DNA of 8,596 nt, taken from positions 1 to 8,596 of the forward strand of contig DASPKA010000037.1 in the NCBI GenBank assembly GCA_035628335.1, given 5' to 3'. Below are positions 1 through 4,967 of the stretch, one piece after another (position 1 is the first letter of the stretch; each line of letters opens with the position of its first letter). The position numbers and the translations under genes are program-made. The notes under the pieces were generated by a model. It saw nothing but the letters and a program-made list of their open reading frames with translations. It made no database searches and was not told the DNA's origin. The DNA is from DASPKA01 sp035628335. Its GTDB lineage: Bacteria; Patescibacteriota; Doudnabacteria; UBA920.

Positions 1-54
1 ATAAACGTTTCTGGACTACCGACCGACCCGTACGTACTGTGCGCAAGAAAATCC

Positions 55-60
55 TATTAT
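55..60 (+). promoter_or_regulatory. possible -10 box upstream of purB
   Basis: TATTAT lies 5 nt before an ATG at 66 that is in frame with purB. This is the same geometry as the probable leaderless genes further right. No convincing -35 is visible. If it is real, the purB transcript starts near 66. It then either carries a 159-nt leader or encodes a 53-residue N-terminal extension. Confidence 0.3.
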
Positions 61-181
61 CACAAATGCCATACGTGCGTCAGGGCAATCAAGGAAAACA
101 CATCACCAGGGCAACCAAAACGACCAAAAAAAACTGGTCCCTTAGACAACGGCAGGAGAAAACTATCGCTCTAAAATTGAA

Positions 182-211
182 CAGTCTCCTGATGGTACCA
201 TCGGGAGACTG
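182..211 (+). promoter_or_regulatory. strong hairpin just before purB start
   Basis: This is a 30-nt inverted repeat. The arms CAGTCTCCTGATG and CATCGGGAGACTG form 13 pairs, one of them a U-G wobble, around a GTAC loop. It ends 13 nt before the preferred purB ATG at 225. A pyrimidine-rich CTCTCTTACTCTC follows, not a true T-run, so it is not a canonical terminator. A smaller possible hairpin, GACCA/TGGTC with an A-rich loop, lies near 120-139. Control of purB expression is an inference. Confidence 0.5.
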
Positions 212-224
212 CTCTCTTACTCTC

Positions 225-1601
225 ATGCAAACATACATACTAAACCCACTAGACAGCCGGTACCGAAATACTACTGAATCCTTAGCCGCTATTTTCAGCG
301 AACAAGGGTTTTTTAAATACCGCACCCTTGTTGAAGTACGTTATTTCATAATGCTCTCTGAATCTGAAAAAGTTGGTCTTCGAAAGCTAACCATGCTTGA
401 AAAGGATTATCTAGAATCACTATGTGACCTTTCCCAAGAAGACTATAATCTTATAAAACAAATAGAGCTACAGGGCTACGGTAACATACCAGCGACCAAG
501 CATGATCTAAAGGCGCTAGAATACTTCTTAAAAATTAAGCTCAAAAACACAACATTAGCCGACACTTCAGAGTGGGTACACTTTGCACTTACCACCTGGG
601 ATATAACTAGCGTAGCGTACGGGCTCATGTTAAGCGACGCAATTTCAAAAATTCTGCTACCTAAGCTTGCTGAGATTCTTGAACACATGCAGACATTGGC
701 AAAAAAACACGCAAGGCTCCCCATGCTCGCTAGAACTCACGGCCAACCTGCGTCGCCGACTACTATGGGAAAGCAATGTGCCGTTTTTGCAGAACGTCTC
801 TCTCGTCAGATTGATCAACTAAAGTCATTTCAACTTTTGGTAAAGTTTAGCGGAGCGACCGGAAACTACAATGCGCATTATGCTGCATACCCTACAGTAG
901 ACTGGGTTGATTTTTCAGAAAAATTTATATCCTCGTTTAATACTCAGCGACACGTCCTATTATCCTTAAACAACTATACAACTCAAATTGAACCCAATGA
1001 CACATATGCGGAGCTTTGTGATATTCTCAAAAGAATACACACTATACTGCTAAACATTAACCAGGACATGTGGAGGTATATTAGTGATGGGTGGGTTAAG
1101 CAAAAACAAGTTGCTGGCGAAATAGGGTCCTCAGCTATGCCGCACAAAGTAAACCCCATTAACTTTGAAAACAGCGAAGGAAACCTTGGTCTTGCCAATG
1201 CCATACTGAGCTTCTTTTCCAGCAAACTTCCAATCTCCAGATTACAACGCGATCTCTCTGACTCCAGTGTGCAACGTAATTTTGGAGTCGCTTTTGGGTA
1301 TGCACTCGTTGCATATGAAGCATTGAATATGGGGCTAAGTAGCATTGAAGTGGACGAGCTTGCTATAGTCCAGGCCTTGCGAGAACACCCAGAAGTGATT
1401 GCAGAAGGTATTCAAACTATTCTCAGAAGAGAAGGTGTGCCTATGCCTTATGAGCAACTTAAGGCACTCACCAGAGGTAAAACCATCACTCTTGCCGAAA
1501 TCCACACTTTTATAGACAATTTAGATATACCGTCACCTCTGAAAGTGGAATTAAAAAAACTAGATCCCGTGACATATATAGGAAACTCCGCAATTTTCTA
1601 A
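225..1601 (+). CDS. purB: adenylosuccinate lyase
   Basis: Adenylosuccinate lyase is a cytoplasmic tetramer of the fumarase/aspartase superfamily. It releases fumarate twice in purine synthesis: SAICAR to AICAR, and adenylosuccinate to AMP. From ATG 225 the product is 458 aa, close to the 456 aa of the E. coli-type enzyme, and begins with the NPLDSRY counterpart of SPVDGRY. Visible motifs are the ARTHGQPASP segment with the catalytic His at about 172, KFSGATGNYNAHYAAYP, NYTTQIEPND, and the signature loop GSSAMPHKVNPINFENSEGN with its catalytic Ser at about 302-303. The C-terminal YIGNSA is typical. The frame stays open upstream to GTG 39 and ATG 66, adding 62 or 53 basic, low-complexity residues with no counterpart in the family, so 225 is preferred. 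There is no Shine-Dalgarno at 225. The stop codon overlaps the ribosome-binding site of the next gene, which suggests an operon. The enzyme call is certain; the start is less so. Confidence 0.96.
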   Translation: MQTYILNPLDSRYRNTTESLAAIFSEQGFFKYRTLVEVRYFIMLSESEKVGLRKLTMLEKDYLESLCDLSQEDYNLIKQIELQGYGNIPATKHDLKALEYFLKIKLKNTTLADTSEWVHFALTTWDITSVAYGLMLSDAISKILLPKLAEILEHMQTLAKKHARLPMLARTHGQPASPTTMGKQCAVFAERLSRQIDQLKSFQLLVKFSGATGNYNAHYAAYPTVDWVDFSEKFISSFNTQRHVLLSLNNYTTQIEPNDTYAELCDILKRIHTILLNINQDMWRYISDGWVKQKQVAGEIGSSAMPHKVNPINFENSEGNLGLANAILSFFSSKLPISRLQRDLSDSSVQRNFGVAFGYALVAYEALNMGLSSIEVDELAIVQALREHPEVIAEGIQTILRREGVPMPYEQLKALTRGKTITLAEIHTFIDNLDIPSPLKVELKKLDPVTYIGNSAIF

Positions 1602-1610
1602 GGAGGAAGT

Positions 1611-1877
1611 ATGGAAATCCTAAATCGCCGTGAAAAAACTATTTGCCCAGCATGCCATGCTGACTGCTGGAGTCTGAGTTTGTACTGCACTAACTGTGGT
1701 ACGTTCCTACGTGTCGCAGCAACACGTGATATGAGATTACTTCAAGCCATAGAATCACAAGTGTTGTGTTCTGACTCAAAGCACTCAGTTATAGACGCAC
1801 GCAAAGGAGTCAATTTCTGCCATATGTGCGGTAGTAATTATGGAAAAATGGGCATTCGAAATTATGGACGAGTTTGA
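1611..1877 (+). CDS. 88-aa double zinc-ribbon protein, module A1
   Basis: No named family is recognised. The protein has C12-x2-C15, then YCTNCG (C26, C29), a lone C53 followed by H58, and a C-terminal FCHMCG (C70, C73). This is enough for two Cys4 or Cys3His zinc sites. The layout (Cys pair, YCxxCG, a central C-x5/6-H, then [FHY]CxxCG) recurs in the genes at 2848 and 3127, so the three look like paralogues. There is no signal peptide or membrane segment. The Shine-Dalgarno AAGGAGG overlaps the purB stop and lies 4 nt before the ATG, so the gene is translated from the purB message. The TGA stop is followed within 7 nt by a terminator, which closes the operon and argues that TGA is read as stop. 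Zinc binding is inferred from the motifs; the role is unknown. Confidence 0.85.
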   Translation: MEILNRREKTICPACHADCWSLSLYCTNCGTFLRVAATRDMRLLQAIESQVLCSDSKHSVIDARKGVNFCHMCGSNYGKMGIRNYGRV

Positions 1878-1883
1878 AATATG

Positions 1884-1920
1884 AAAAACGGACCTGTCTT
1901 TGACAAGTCCGTTTTTTCTT
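1884..1920. terminator. bidirectional rho-independent terminator
   Basis: The stem ACGGACCTGTC / GACAAGTCCGT has one mismatch and a TTT loop. It is flanked by AAAAA on the left and TTTTTT on the right, so each strand reads as hairpin plus U-run. It ends the purB operon on the plus strand and the 69-aa gene on the minus strand, whose stop is only 3 nt away. Confidence 0.9.
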
Positions 1921-1923
1921 GTG

Positions 1924-2133
1924 CTATTTTTGCACCTGGCGAATTTCCCCAGTTTCAGGGTCTTCCTCAAAAGCAAAAGAACACTTTATGGTTCTTCCGC
2001 TTCCCACCTCTGGACGGAAGGCGGATTGTAACATGAGGAACTCTTCTATCGGTAACCGGTCTATACAACCTATGTCTGGGCCGTCTCTAGCTTCAGTCGC
2101 AATTATGTCGAGCATTTGTGAAATAGAAATCAT
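1924..2133 (-). CDS. 69-aa orphan small protein
   Basis: I do not recognise this protein. It is soluble, with no membrane segment and no metal motif (one Cys in RTIKCSF and one in IGCIDR). It has an N-terminal helix-like stretch (ISQMLDIIATEA) and an acidic C-terminal strand-turn-strand pattern (AFEEDPETGEIRQV). The coding call rests on its signals. A strong Shine-Dalgarno, AAAGGAGG, lies 4 nt before the ATG on the minus strand. A TATTAT -10 sits about 6 nt upstream of that site, and a terminator begins just after the TAG stop. It is a complete single-gene unit, divergent from the HD phosphohydrolase gene, with 29 nt between the two start codons. The plus-strand ORF over the same bases is treated as its shadow. 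Confidence 0.8.
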   Translation of the reverse strand: MISISQMLDIIATEARDGPDIGCIDRLPIEEFLMLQSAFRPEVGSGRTIKCSFAFEEDPETGEIRQVQK

Positions 2134-2147
2134 ACTTCCTCCTTTCG

Positions 2148-2160
2148 TAGTATAATACTA
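2148..2160. promoter_or_regulatory. palindromic shared -10 of divergent promoters
   Basis: TAGTATAATACTA is a perfect odd palindrome. On the plus strand it gives TATAAT (2151-2156), 6 nt before ATG 2163, so transcription should start at or beside the ATG (leaderless). On the minus strand it gives TATTAT (2157-2152), with a predicted start at the first A of the AAAGGAGG site. No clear -35 is visible on either side. RNA polymerase could probably occupy only one direction at a time. Confidence 0.7.
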
Positions 2161-2162
2161 CC

Positions 2163-2888
2163 ATGGATACAGACTTACTTATACAACAATCTGCAGAATA
2201 CGTAAAAACGCGAACCCCAGACAAAGAAACTACCGGACACGACTGGCATCATATCCATAGAGTCTGGAAGACGGCAAAACACATAGCCAAAGCTGAAGGC
2301 GCAGACACGGTGGTAACAGAAATCGCAGCACTCTTCCATGATATTGCTGACTGGAAGTTTTCAGGCGTAGATGAGGGTAATGCAAAAATAGCACGACAAG
2401 CACTAGAGAATTTTGGTGCACCTGAAAACATCATTACGAAAGTATGTGAAATTGTGGACAAAGTCTCATACCGAGGAGCAGGTGTCGCGACTACCATGGA
2501 AAGCTTGGAAGGAAAATGCGTCCAAGACGCAGACCGTCTTGATGCGCTTGGAGCAATAGGTATAGCGCGCTGTTTCGCATATGGCGGCTTGAAGAACCGC
2601 CCTATATATGATCCGGATAATTTACCTCAGCAACACAAGGATTTTGAAGCATATAAAAAAAGTAATGGCTCCAGCCTAAACCACTTTTACGAAAAACTCT
2701 TACTATTAAAAGACAGGATGCAGACAGATACAGGAAGGAAGCTTGCGAAAAAAAGACATACATTCCTGCAGATATTCCTTGACCATTTTATGATAGAATG
2801 GGATTGCACTGAAACTCTAGAGCTAATTATAGATAAAGGAGGAAATGATGGTAATCCGGATTTGCAAGGATTGCGATCTACAGTTTGA
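2163..2888 (+). CDS. HD-domain phosphohydrolase (YedJ/YpgQ-like)
   Basis: This belongs to the metal-dependent HD superfamily, closest in appearance to the small YedJ/YpgQ-type enzymes (about 210-230 aa); some YpgQ-type members hydrolyse nucleotides. Metal-binding motifs are GHDWHHIHRVWKTA (His at about 30), the ALFHD doublet (H59, D60), and QDADRLDALGAIG with the later Asp (D122-D127). The conserved C-terminal block FYEKLLLLKDRMQTDTGRKL is present. Translation probably starts at the ATG straight after the TATAAT box, with no Shine-Dalgarno (leaderless). The last 13 codons overlap the next gene, so the tail after about residue 218 encodes that gene's ribosome-binding site and may not be needed for the fold. 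It heads an operon with two zinc-ribbon genes. The fold is secure; the substrate is unknown, though nucleotides or their damaged forms are plausible. Confidence 0.9.
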   Translation: MDTDLLIQQSAEYVKTRTPDKETTGHDWHHIHRVWKTAKHIAKAEGADTVVTEIAALFHDIADWKFSGVDEGNAKIARQALENFGAPENIITKVCEIVDKVSYRGAGVATTMESLEGKCVQDADRLDALGAIGIARCFAYGGLKNRPIYDPDNLPQQHKDFEAYKKSNGSSLNHFYEKLLLLKDRMQTDTGRKLAKKRHTFLQIFLDHFMIEWDCTETLELIIDKGGNDGNPDLQGLRSTV

Positions 2889-3105
2889 CCACCTGGCTGA
2901 CTACTGTAATGGCTGCGGGAAACTTCTCACGAAAGTTCGTAGAACGGCTGCAGAAAAAGCAGAATGCAGGGAGTTGGAAGCCAAATATTGTAAGACACTA
3001 AAAAACCACCAGAACATCGCACGTTACGTGATTATTCAAAAAAATCGGCCAAAAGACCACTGTATCTTTTGTGGCATTCCTCTCGCAAAATTCATGGGGA
3101 ACTAA
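2848..3105 (+). CDS. 85-aa double zinc-ribbon protein, module A2
   Basis: No named family is recognised. Candidate metal ligands are C6-x2-C9, YCNGCG (C20, C23), C48 with H54, and HCIFCG (C72, C75). They are joined by a charged helical middle (TAAEKAECRELEAKYC). The whole protein aligns with the C-terminal half of the next gene product: RICKDC/RVCKC, LADYCNGCGKLL/LDDYCKHCGKEL, HCIFCG/YCSFCG, FMGN/FAGH. Two ATGs are adjacent (2845 and 2848). The second is chosen because AAAGGAGG then sits 5 nt upstream instead of 2. The gene starts 41 nt inside the HD gene, in another frame, and ends 21 nt before the next start, so the three are probably co-transcribed and translationally coupled. Zinc binding is inferred; the role is unknown. 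Confidence 0.85.
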   Translation: MVIRICKDCDLQFDHLADYCNGCGKLLTKVRRTAAEKAECRELEAKYCKTLKNHQNIARYVIIQKNRPKDHCIFCGIPLAKFMGN

Positions 3106-3126
3106 CACATGAAGGAGGTAAGTTGT

Positions 3127-3606
3127 ATGAGTCATAGAACTCATTGCGAAACTACATATGGAATTCTTGCAGTGTTCTGCGGAGTTTGCGGGGACAAACT
3201 TCCCCCTCCAAGAATTTCTACTAAAATCCCACGCAAAGTACGTGTAGGTAAGTGCTGCAGAGAAATCTGGCACCCCACGGGAATGCGTCACACGGGACTG
3301 TGCCACCAGGAGCTTGCCGAAGAAGGCATCCTTTTCTGTTCGAAATGTGGACTGCGTATAGCTCGGGTTTGTAAGTGCGGCAAACAAGCACACTTGCTCG
3401 ACGACTACTGCAAGCACTGTGGAAAGGAGTTGGAGAAAATTCCTCGAACGCAAGCCGCAAAGGAAACACACGAATTTTTCCGATCAGCACTCTGCGGCTC
3501 ACACTATGAGCACCTGACAGCATTTTACCTTGCTCAGGAAGAGCGAGTGCTTAAGACATACTGCAGTTTTTGCGGAAAAGACTTAAGCTCATTCGCTGGG
3601 CACTAA
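3127..3606 (+). CDS. 159-aa zinc-ribbon protein with two modules
   Basis: No named family is recognised. The protein has 16 Cys in 159 residues, arranged as two copies of the module seen in its neighbours. The N-terminal copy has C7, FCGVCG (C18, C21), a C43-C44/C59-H60 centre and FCSKCG (C71, C74). The C-terminal copy has C82-x-C84, YCKHCG (C95, C98), C123 with H126/H129, and YCSFCG (C146, C149). The C-terminal copy matches the preceding 85-aa protein nearly end to end, which points to tandem duplication and fusion. The start is ATG 3127, since AAGGAGGT lies 7 nt upstream; the in-frame ATG at 3109 would put that site inside the gene. There is no signal peptide or membrane segment. It is the last gene of the HD operon, followed by a strong terminator. 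Up to four zinc sites are inferred. Confidence 0.87.
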   Translation: MSHRTHCETTYGILAVFCGVCGDKLPPPRISTKIPRKVRVGKCCREIWHPTGMRHTGLCHQELAEEGILFCSKCGLRIARVCKCGKQAHLLDDYCKHCGKELEKIPRTQAAKETHEFFRSALCGSHYEHLTAFYLAQEERVLKTYCSFCGKDLSSFAGH

Positions 3607-3615
3607 CACTGGCAG

Positions 3616-3652
3616 TAGCAGGCTAAAGTACTTTAGCCTGCTATTTCTTTTT
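3616..3652 (+). terminator. rho-independent terminator
   Basis: A perfect 28-nt palindrome (3616-3643) has arms TAGCAGGCTAAAG/CTTTAGCCTGCTA and is followed by TTTCTTTTT. It begins 9 nt after the 159-aa gene and ends the HD operon. Confidence 0.93.
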
Positions 3653-3656
3653 AATA

Positions 3657-3667
3657 TATACTATAAA
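3657..3667 (+). promoter_or_regulatory. -10 region of the pseudouridine synthase gene
   Basis: Overlapping TATACT (3657-3662) and TATAAA (3662-3667) lie 9 and 4 nt before ATG 3672. No Shine-Dalgarno lies between, so the message is predicted to be leaderless or nearly so. A -35 would fall inside the terminator hairpin, and none is recognisable. Confidence 0.6.
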
Positions 3668-3671
3668 ATGT

Positions 3672-4364
3672 ATGGAAAAAATACGTGTGCAAAAGTTCAT
3701 ATCTGAGGCTGGAGTTGCTTCCAGAAGACAGGCAGAAGAGTTTATCCGTAGTGGACAGGTTTTTATAAATGGCAAAAAAGCAAAACTCGGCGATAAAGTT
3801 AACCCATCCACTGATACCGTTAAGGTGTATGGAAAAATTATCCCCCGAGGTACCCAAAAATACTATGTAGCTTTATATAAACCAAAGAACACGATGGTAA
3901 CCAAGCGGGATCCATATGGCCGCAAGACAATATTCTCTTTACTGCCTCCTGATATACAAAAACAAGTGTGGAATATAGGCCGCTTAGACTACGAAACAGA
4001 AGGTCTGCTACTCCTCACCAATGATGGTGATGTCACTCAAAAACTTGCACACCCTTCCTTTGAACACGAGAAAGAATATGAAGTAAAAGTTGATCCAGAG
4101 CCCACTCCTGAGCAACTAGAAGATCTGCGAGCGGGCGTTAAAATTTCCCAAGGCCACGCCAGTGCCACACGAGTAAAAGCCGTAGGTACCCTCATCTACA
4201 TTACCTTAAAAGAAGGAAAAAAACGTCAGGTTAGAAGAATGATTGATGCTGTTGGTCTTTCAGTAATAAATCTAAAAAGAGTACGGATTGGAAAGTTAAA
4301 CCTCAAGGATCTAGCATTAGAACCGGGTGAATATAGTCTCTTAAAAAAATCTGATATATTGTAA
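3672..4364 (+). CDS. RsuA/RluB-family rRNA pseudouridine synthase
   Basis: This enzyme isomerises a specific uridine of ribosomal RNA to pseudouridine. An N-terminal S4 RNA-binding domain (about residues 3-50: RVQKFISEAGVASRRQAEEFI, then GQVFINGK) precedes the synthase domain. That domain has the catalytic motif GRLDYETEGLLLLTNDGD, with the nucleophilic Asp at 106, and the late KEGKKRQVRRMIDAVG block. The 230-aa length is normal. GRLDYxTxGLLLLTNDG resembles Gram-positive RluB (23S rRNA, helix 89 region) more than RsuA (16S rRNA), but the target cannot be settled here. No Shine-Dalgarno precedes the ATG, and a -10-like box lies directly upstream. The 53-aa membrane-protein gene follows after 1 nt. 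Confidence 0.95.
   Translation: MEKIRVQKFISEAGVASRRQAEEFIRSGQVFINGKKAKLGDKVNPSTDTVKVYGKIIPRGTQKYYVALYKPKNTMVTKRDPYGRKTIFSLLPPDIQKQVWNIGRLDYETEGLLLLTNDGDVTQKLAHPSFEHEKEYEVKVDPEPTPEQLEDLRAGVKISQGHASATRVKAVGTLIYITLKEGKKRQVRRMIDAVGLSVINLKRVRIGKLNLKDLALEPGEYSLLKKSDIL
4352..4360 (+). promoter_or_regulatory. extended -10 box before the 53-aa gene
   Basis: TGATATATT matches the extended -10 pattern TGn-TATAAT with one change. It ends 5 nt before ATG 4366 and lies inside the last codons of the pseudouridine synthase gene. It could drive a leaderless message for the 53-aa gene independently of the upstream gene. Confidence 0.45.
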
Positions 4365-4365
4365 T

Positions 4366-4527
4366 ATGCAACCAGAAATTAGTAAAAAACAACTGCTTAT
4401 TGCCTGTGGGGCTTTTGCTTTTGCAGCTATCATCACAGCTTTTATACTCAACATACGAAAAACTGCTGTCGAAACAAATGTTATTGAAGACGCAGGCTAT
4501 ATTTTACCTCCTCCAACTACCAAATAA
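4366..4527 (+). CDS. 53-aa single-span membrane protein
   Basis: This short ORF reads MQPEISKKQL, a hydrophobic run from about residue 10 to 28 (LLIACGAFAFAAIITAFIL), then NIRKTAVETNVIEDAGY and a proline-rich end (LPPPTTK). The charge pattern, KK before the helix and RK after it, leaves the topology open. The hydrophobic run has one Cys but no convincing lipobox, so an uncleaved membrane anchor is more likely than a lipoprotein. It starts 1 nt after the pseudouridine synthase stop, has no Shine-Dalgarno, and has an extended -10 box 5 nt upstream. It ends 24 nt before the 68-aa Cys-rich gene. The family is not recognised. The call rests on the coherent membrane segment, the tight packing and the lack of another use for this stretch. 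Confidence 0.7.
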   Translation: MQPEISKKQLLIACGAFAFAAIITAFILNIRKTAVETNVIEDAGYILPPPTTK

Positions 4528-4551
4528 CCATGAAACCTAAAGGAGAAATGT

Positions 4552-4758
4552 ATGGCTCAAGGTATTACGGGCGGCATTATTTTGACTAACTGCTGCGGGA
4601 ACTTACAGTGCTCGGGCGGCCAAAACTGCGACTGTCATATAGACAGCTTTGGCCTCTGTACGACTCATGGACTCCCAGAACCCCTCTTAAACCAACCCCC
4701 AGCTCCTGACTTTGAAACGCTACGCGAAGAACTCCTCCGCGTTTTAAACAGAGAATAA
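4552..4758 (+). CDS. 68-aa Cys-rich protein, family B member 1
   Basis: No named family is recognised. After a hydrophobic start (MAQGITGGIILTN) comes a cysteine knot: CC-x4-C-x5-C-x-C-x7-C-x-T-H-G (NCCGNLQC, CDC, CTTHG). A proline-rich linker and a short amphipathic helix (FETLREELLRVLNRE) follow. Six Cys and two His could hold one or two metal ions or form disulfides. The same pattern, with x8 in place of x5, appears in the 42-aa gene at 6494. The Shine-Dalgarno AAAGGAGA lies 5 nt before the ATG. A bidirectional terminator begins 4 nt after the stop. The tail helix is absent from the 42-aa relative and might contact a partner. Metal binding is an inference from Cys and His spacing. Confidence 0.82.
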   Translation: MAQGITGGIILTNCCGNLQCSGGQNCDCHIDSFGLCTTHGLPEPLLNQPPAPDFETLREELLRVLNRE

Positions 4759-4762
4759 GTCA

Positions 4763-4799
4763 AAAAACACTGCGGGGTATTGCACCTAGCAGTGTTTTT
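4763..4799. terminator. bidirectional rho-independent terminator
   Basis: AAAAACACTGC (4763-4773) pairs with GCAGTGTTTTT (4789-4799). An inner GGGT/ACCT stem closes an ATTGC loop. A-run and T-run flanks make it work on both strands. It ends the pseudouridine synthase cluster and is also the first clear U-run terminator downstream of dnaJ on the minus strand. Confidence 0.88.
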
Positions 4800-4828
4800 G
4801 ATATTTTTATATCTATAGCTTTTCGTAG

Positions 4829-4967
4829 TGCGGGTCCCCCGCAACAGTAGAATAGTATCAGGAACTCGGGGTCTCCCCGAGGGGATGATGCGTATTCACT
4901 CCGGAGAAAAAACTACTGGAAGGAAGGGTGAGGTCGAGAGGGATGGAACATACCTTTCGAAATGCTT
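4829..4967. other. GC-rich structured intergenic stretch
   Basis: No secure gene is seen here. The stretch holds two strong hairpins: TGCGGG-TCC-CCCGCA at 4829-4843 and CTCGGGG-TCT-CCCCGAG at 4865-4881. It also has a long-range pair, CAGTAG (4845-4850) with CTACTG (4913-4918), enclosing the second hairpin and the palindrome CTCCGGAG. A polypurine tract follows at about 4918-4946. It lies in the likely dnaJ 3' untranslated region, before the terminator at 4763-4799. On the plus strand a 27-28-codon ORF (4885 or 4888 to 4971) ends ...GTYLSKCF and has GAGGGG just upstream, too little to call a gene. A structured RNA on either strand is possible. Confidence 0.5.

Noticed and set aside
182..211. 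T-box antiterminator (TGGTACC core)
   Set aside because: Only TGGTACC matches. The rest of the conserved T-box and a specifier stem are missing, and purB is not a usual T-box target. The match comes from the palindrome centre.
39..224. purB starting at GTG 39
   Set aside because: The 62 extra residues have no counterpart in the family, there is no ribosome-binding site, and the conserved PurB start NPLDSRY follows ATG 225. ATG 66 remains an open alternative.
1875..2888. TGA read as glycine (SR1/Gracilibacteria code)
   Set aside because: TGA ends the 88-aa gene directly before a terminator, ends the HD gene past its conserved core, and does not occur inside the conserved genes.
4905..4945. 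Signal recognition particle RNA (GGAAGGAAG)
   Set aside because: The flanking GTCAGG and GCAGCC parts of the conserved SRP loop are absent and no hairpin closes it.
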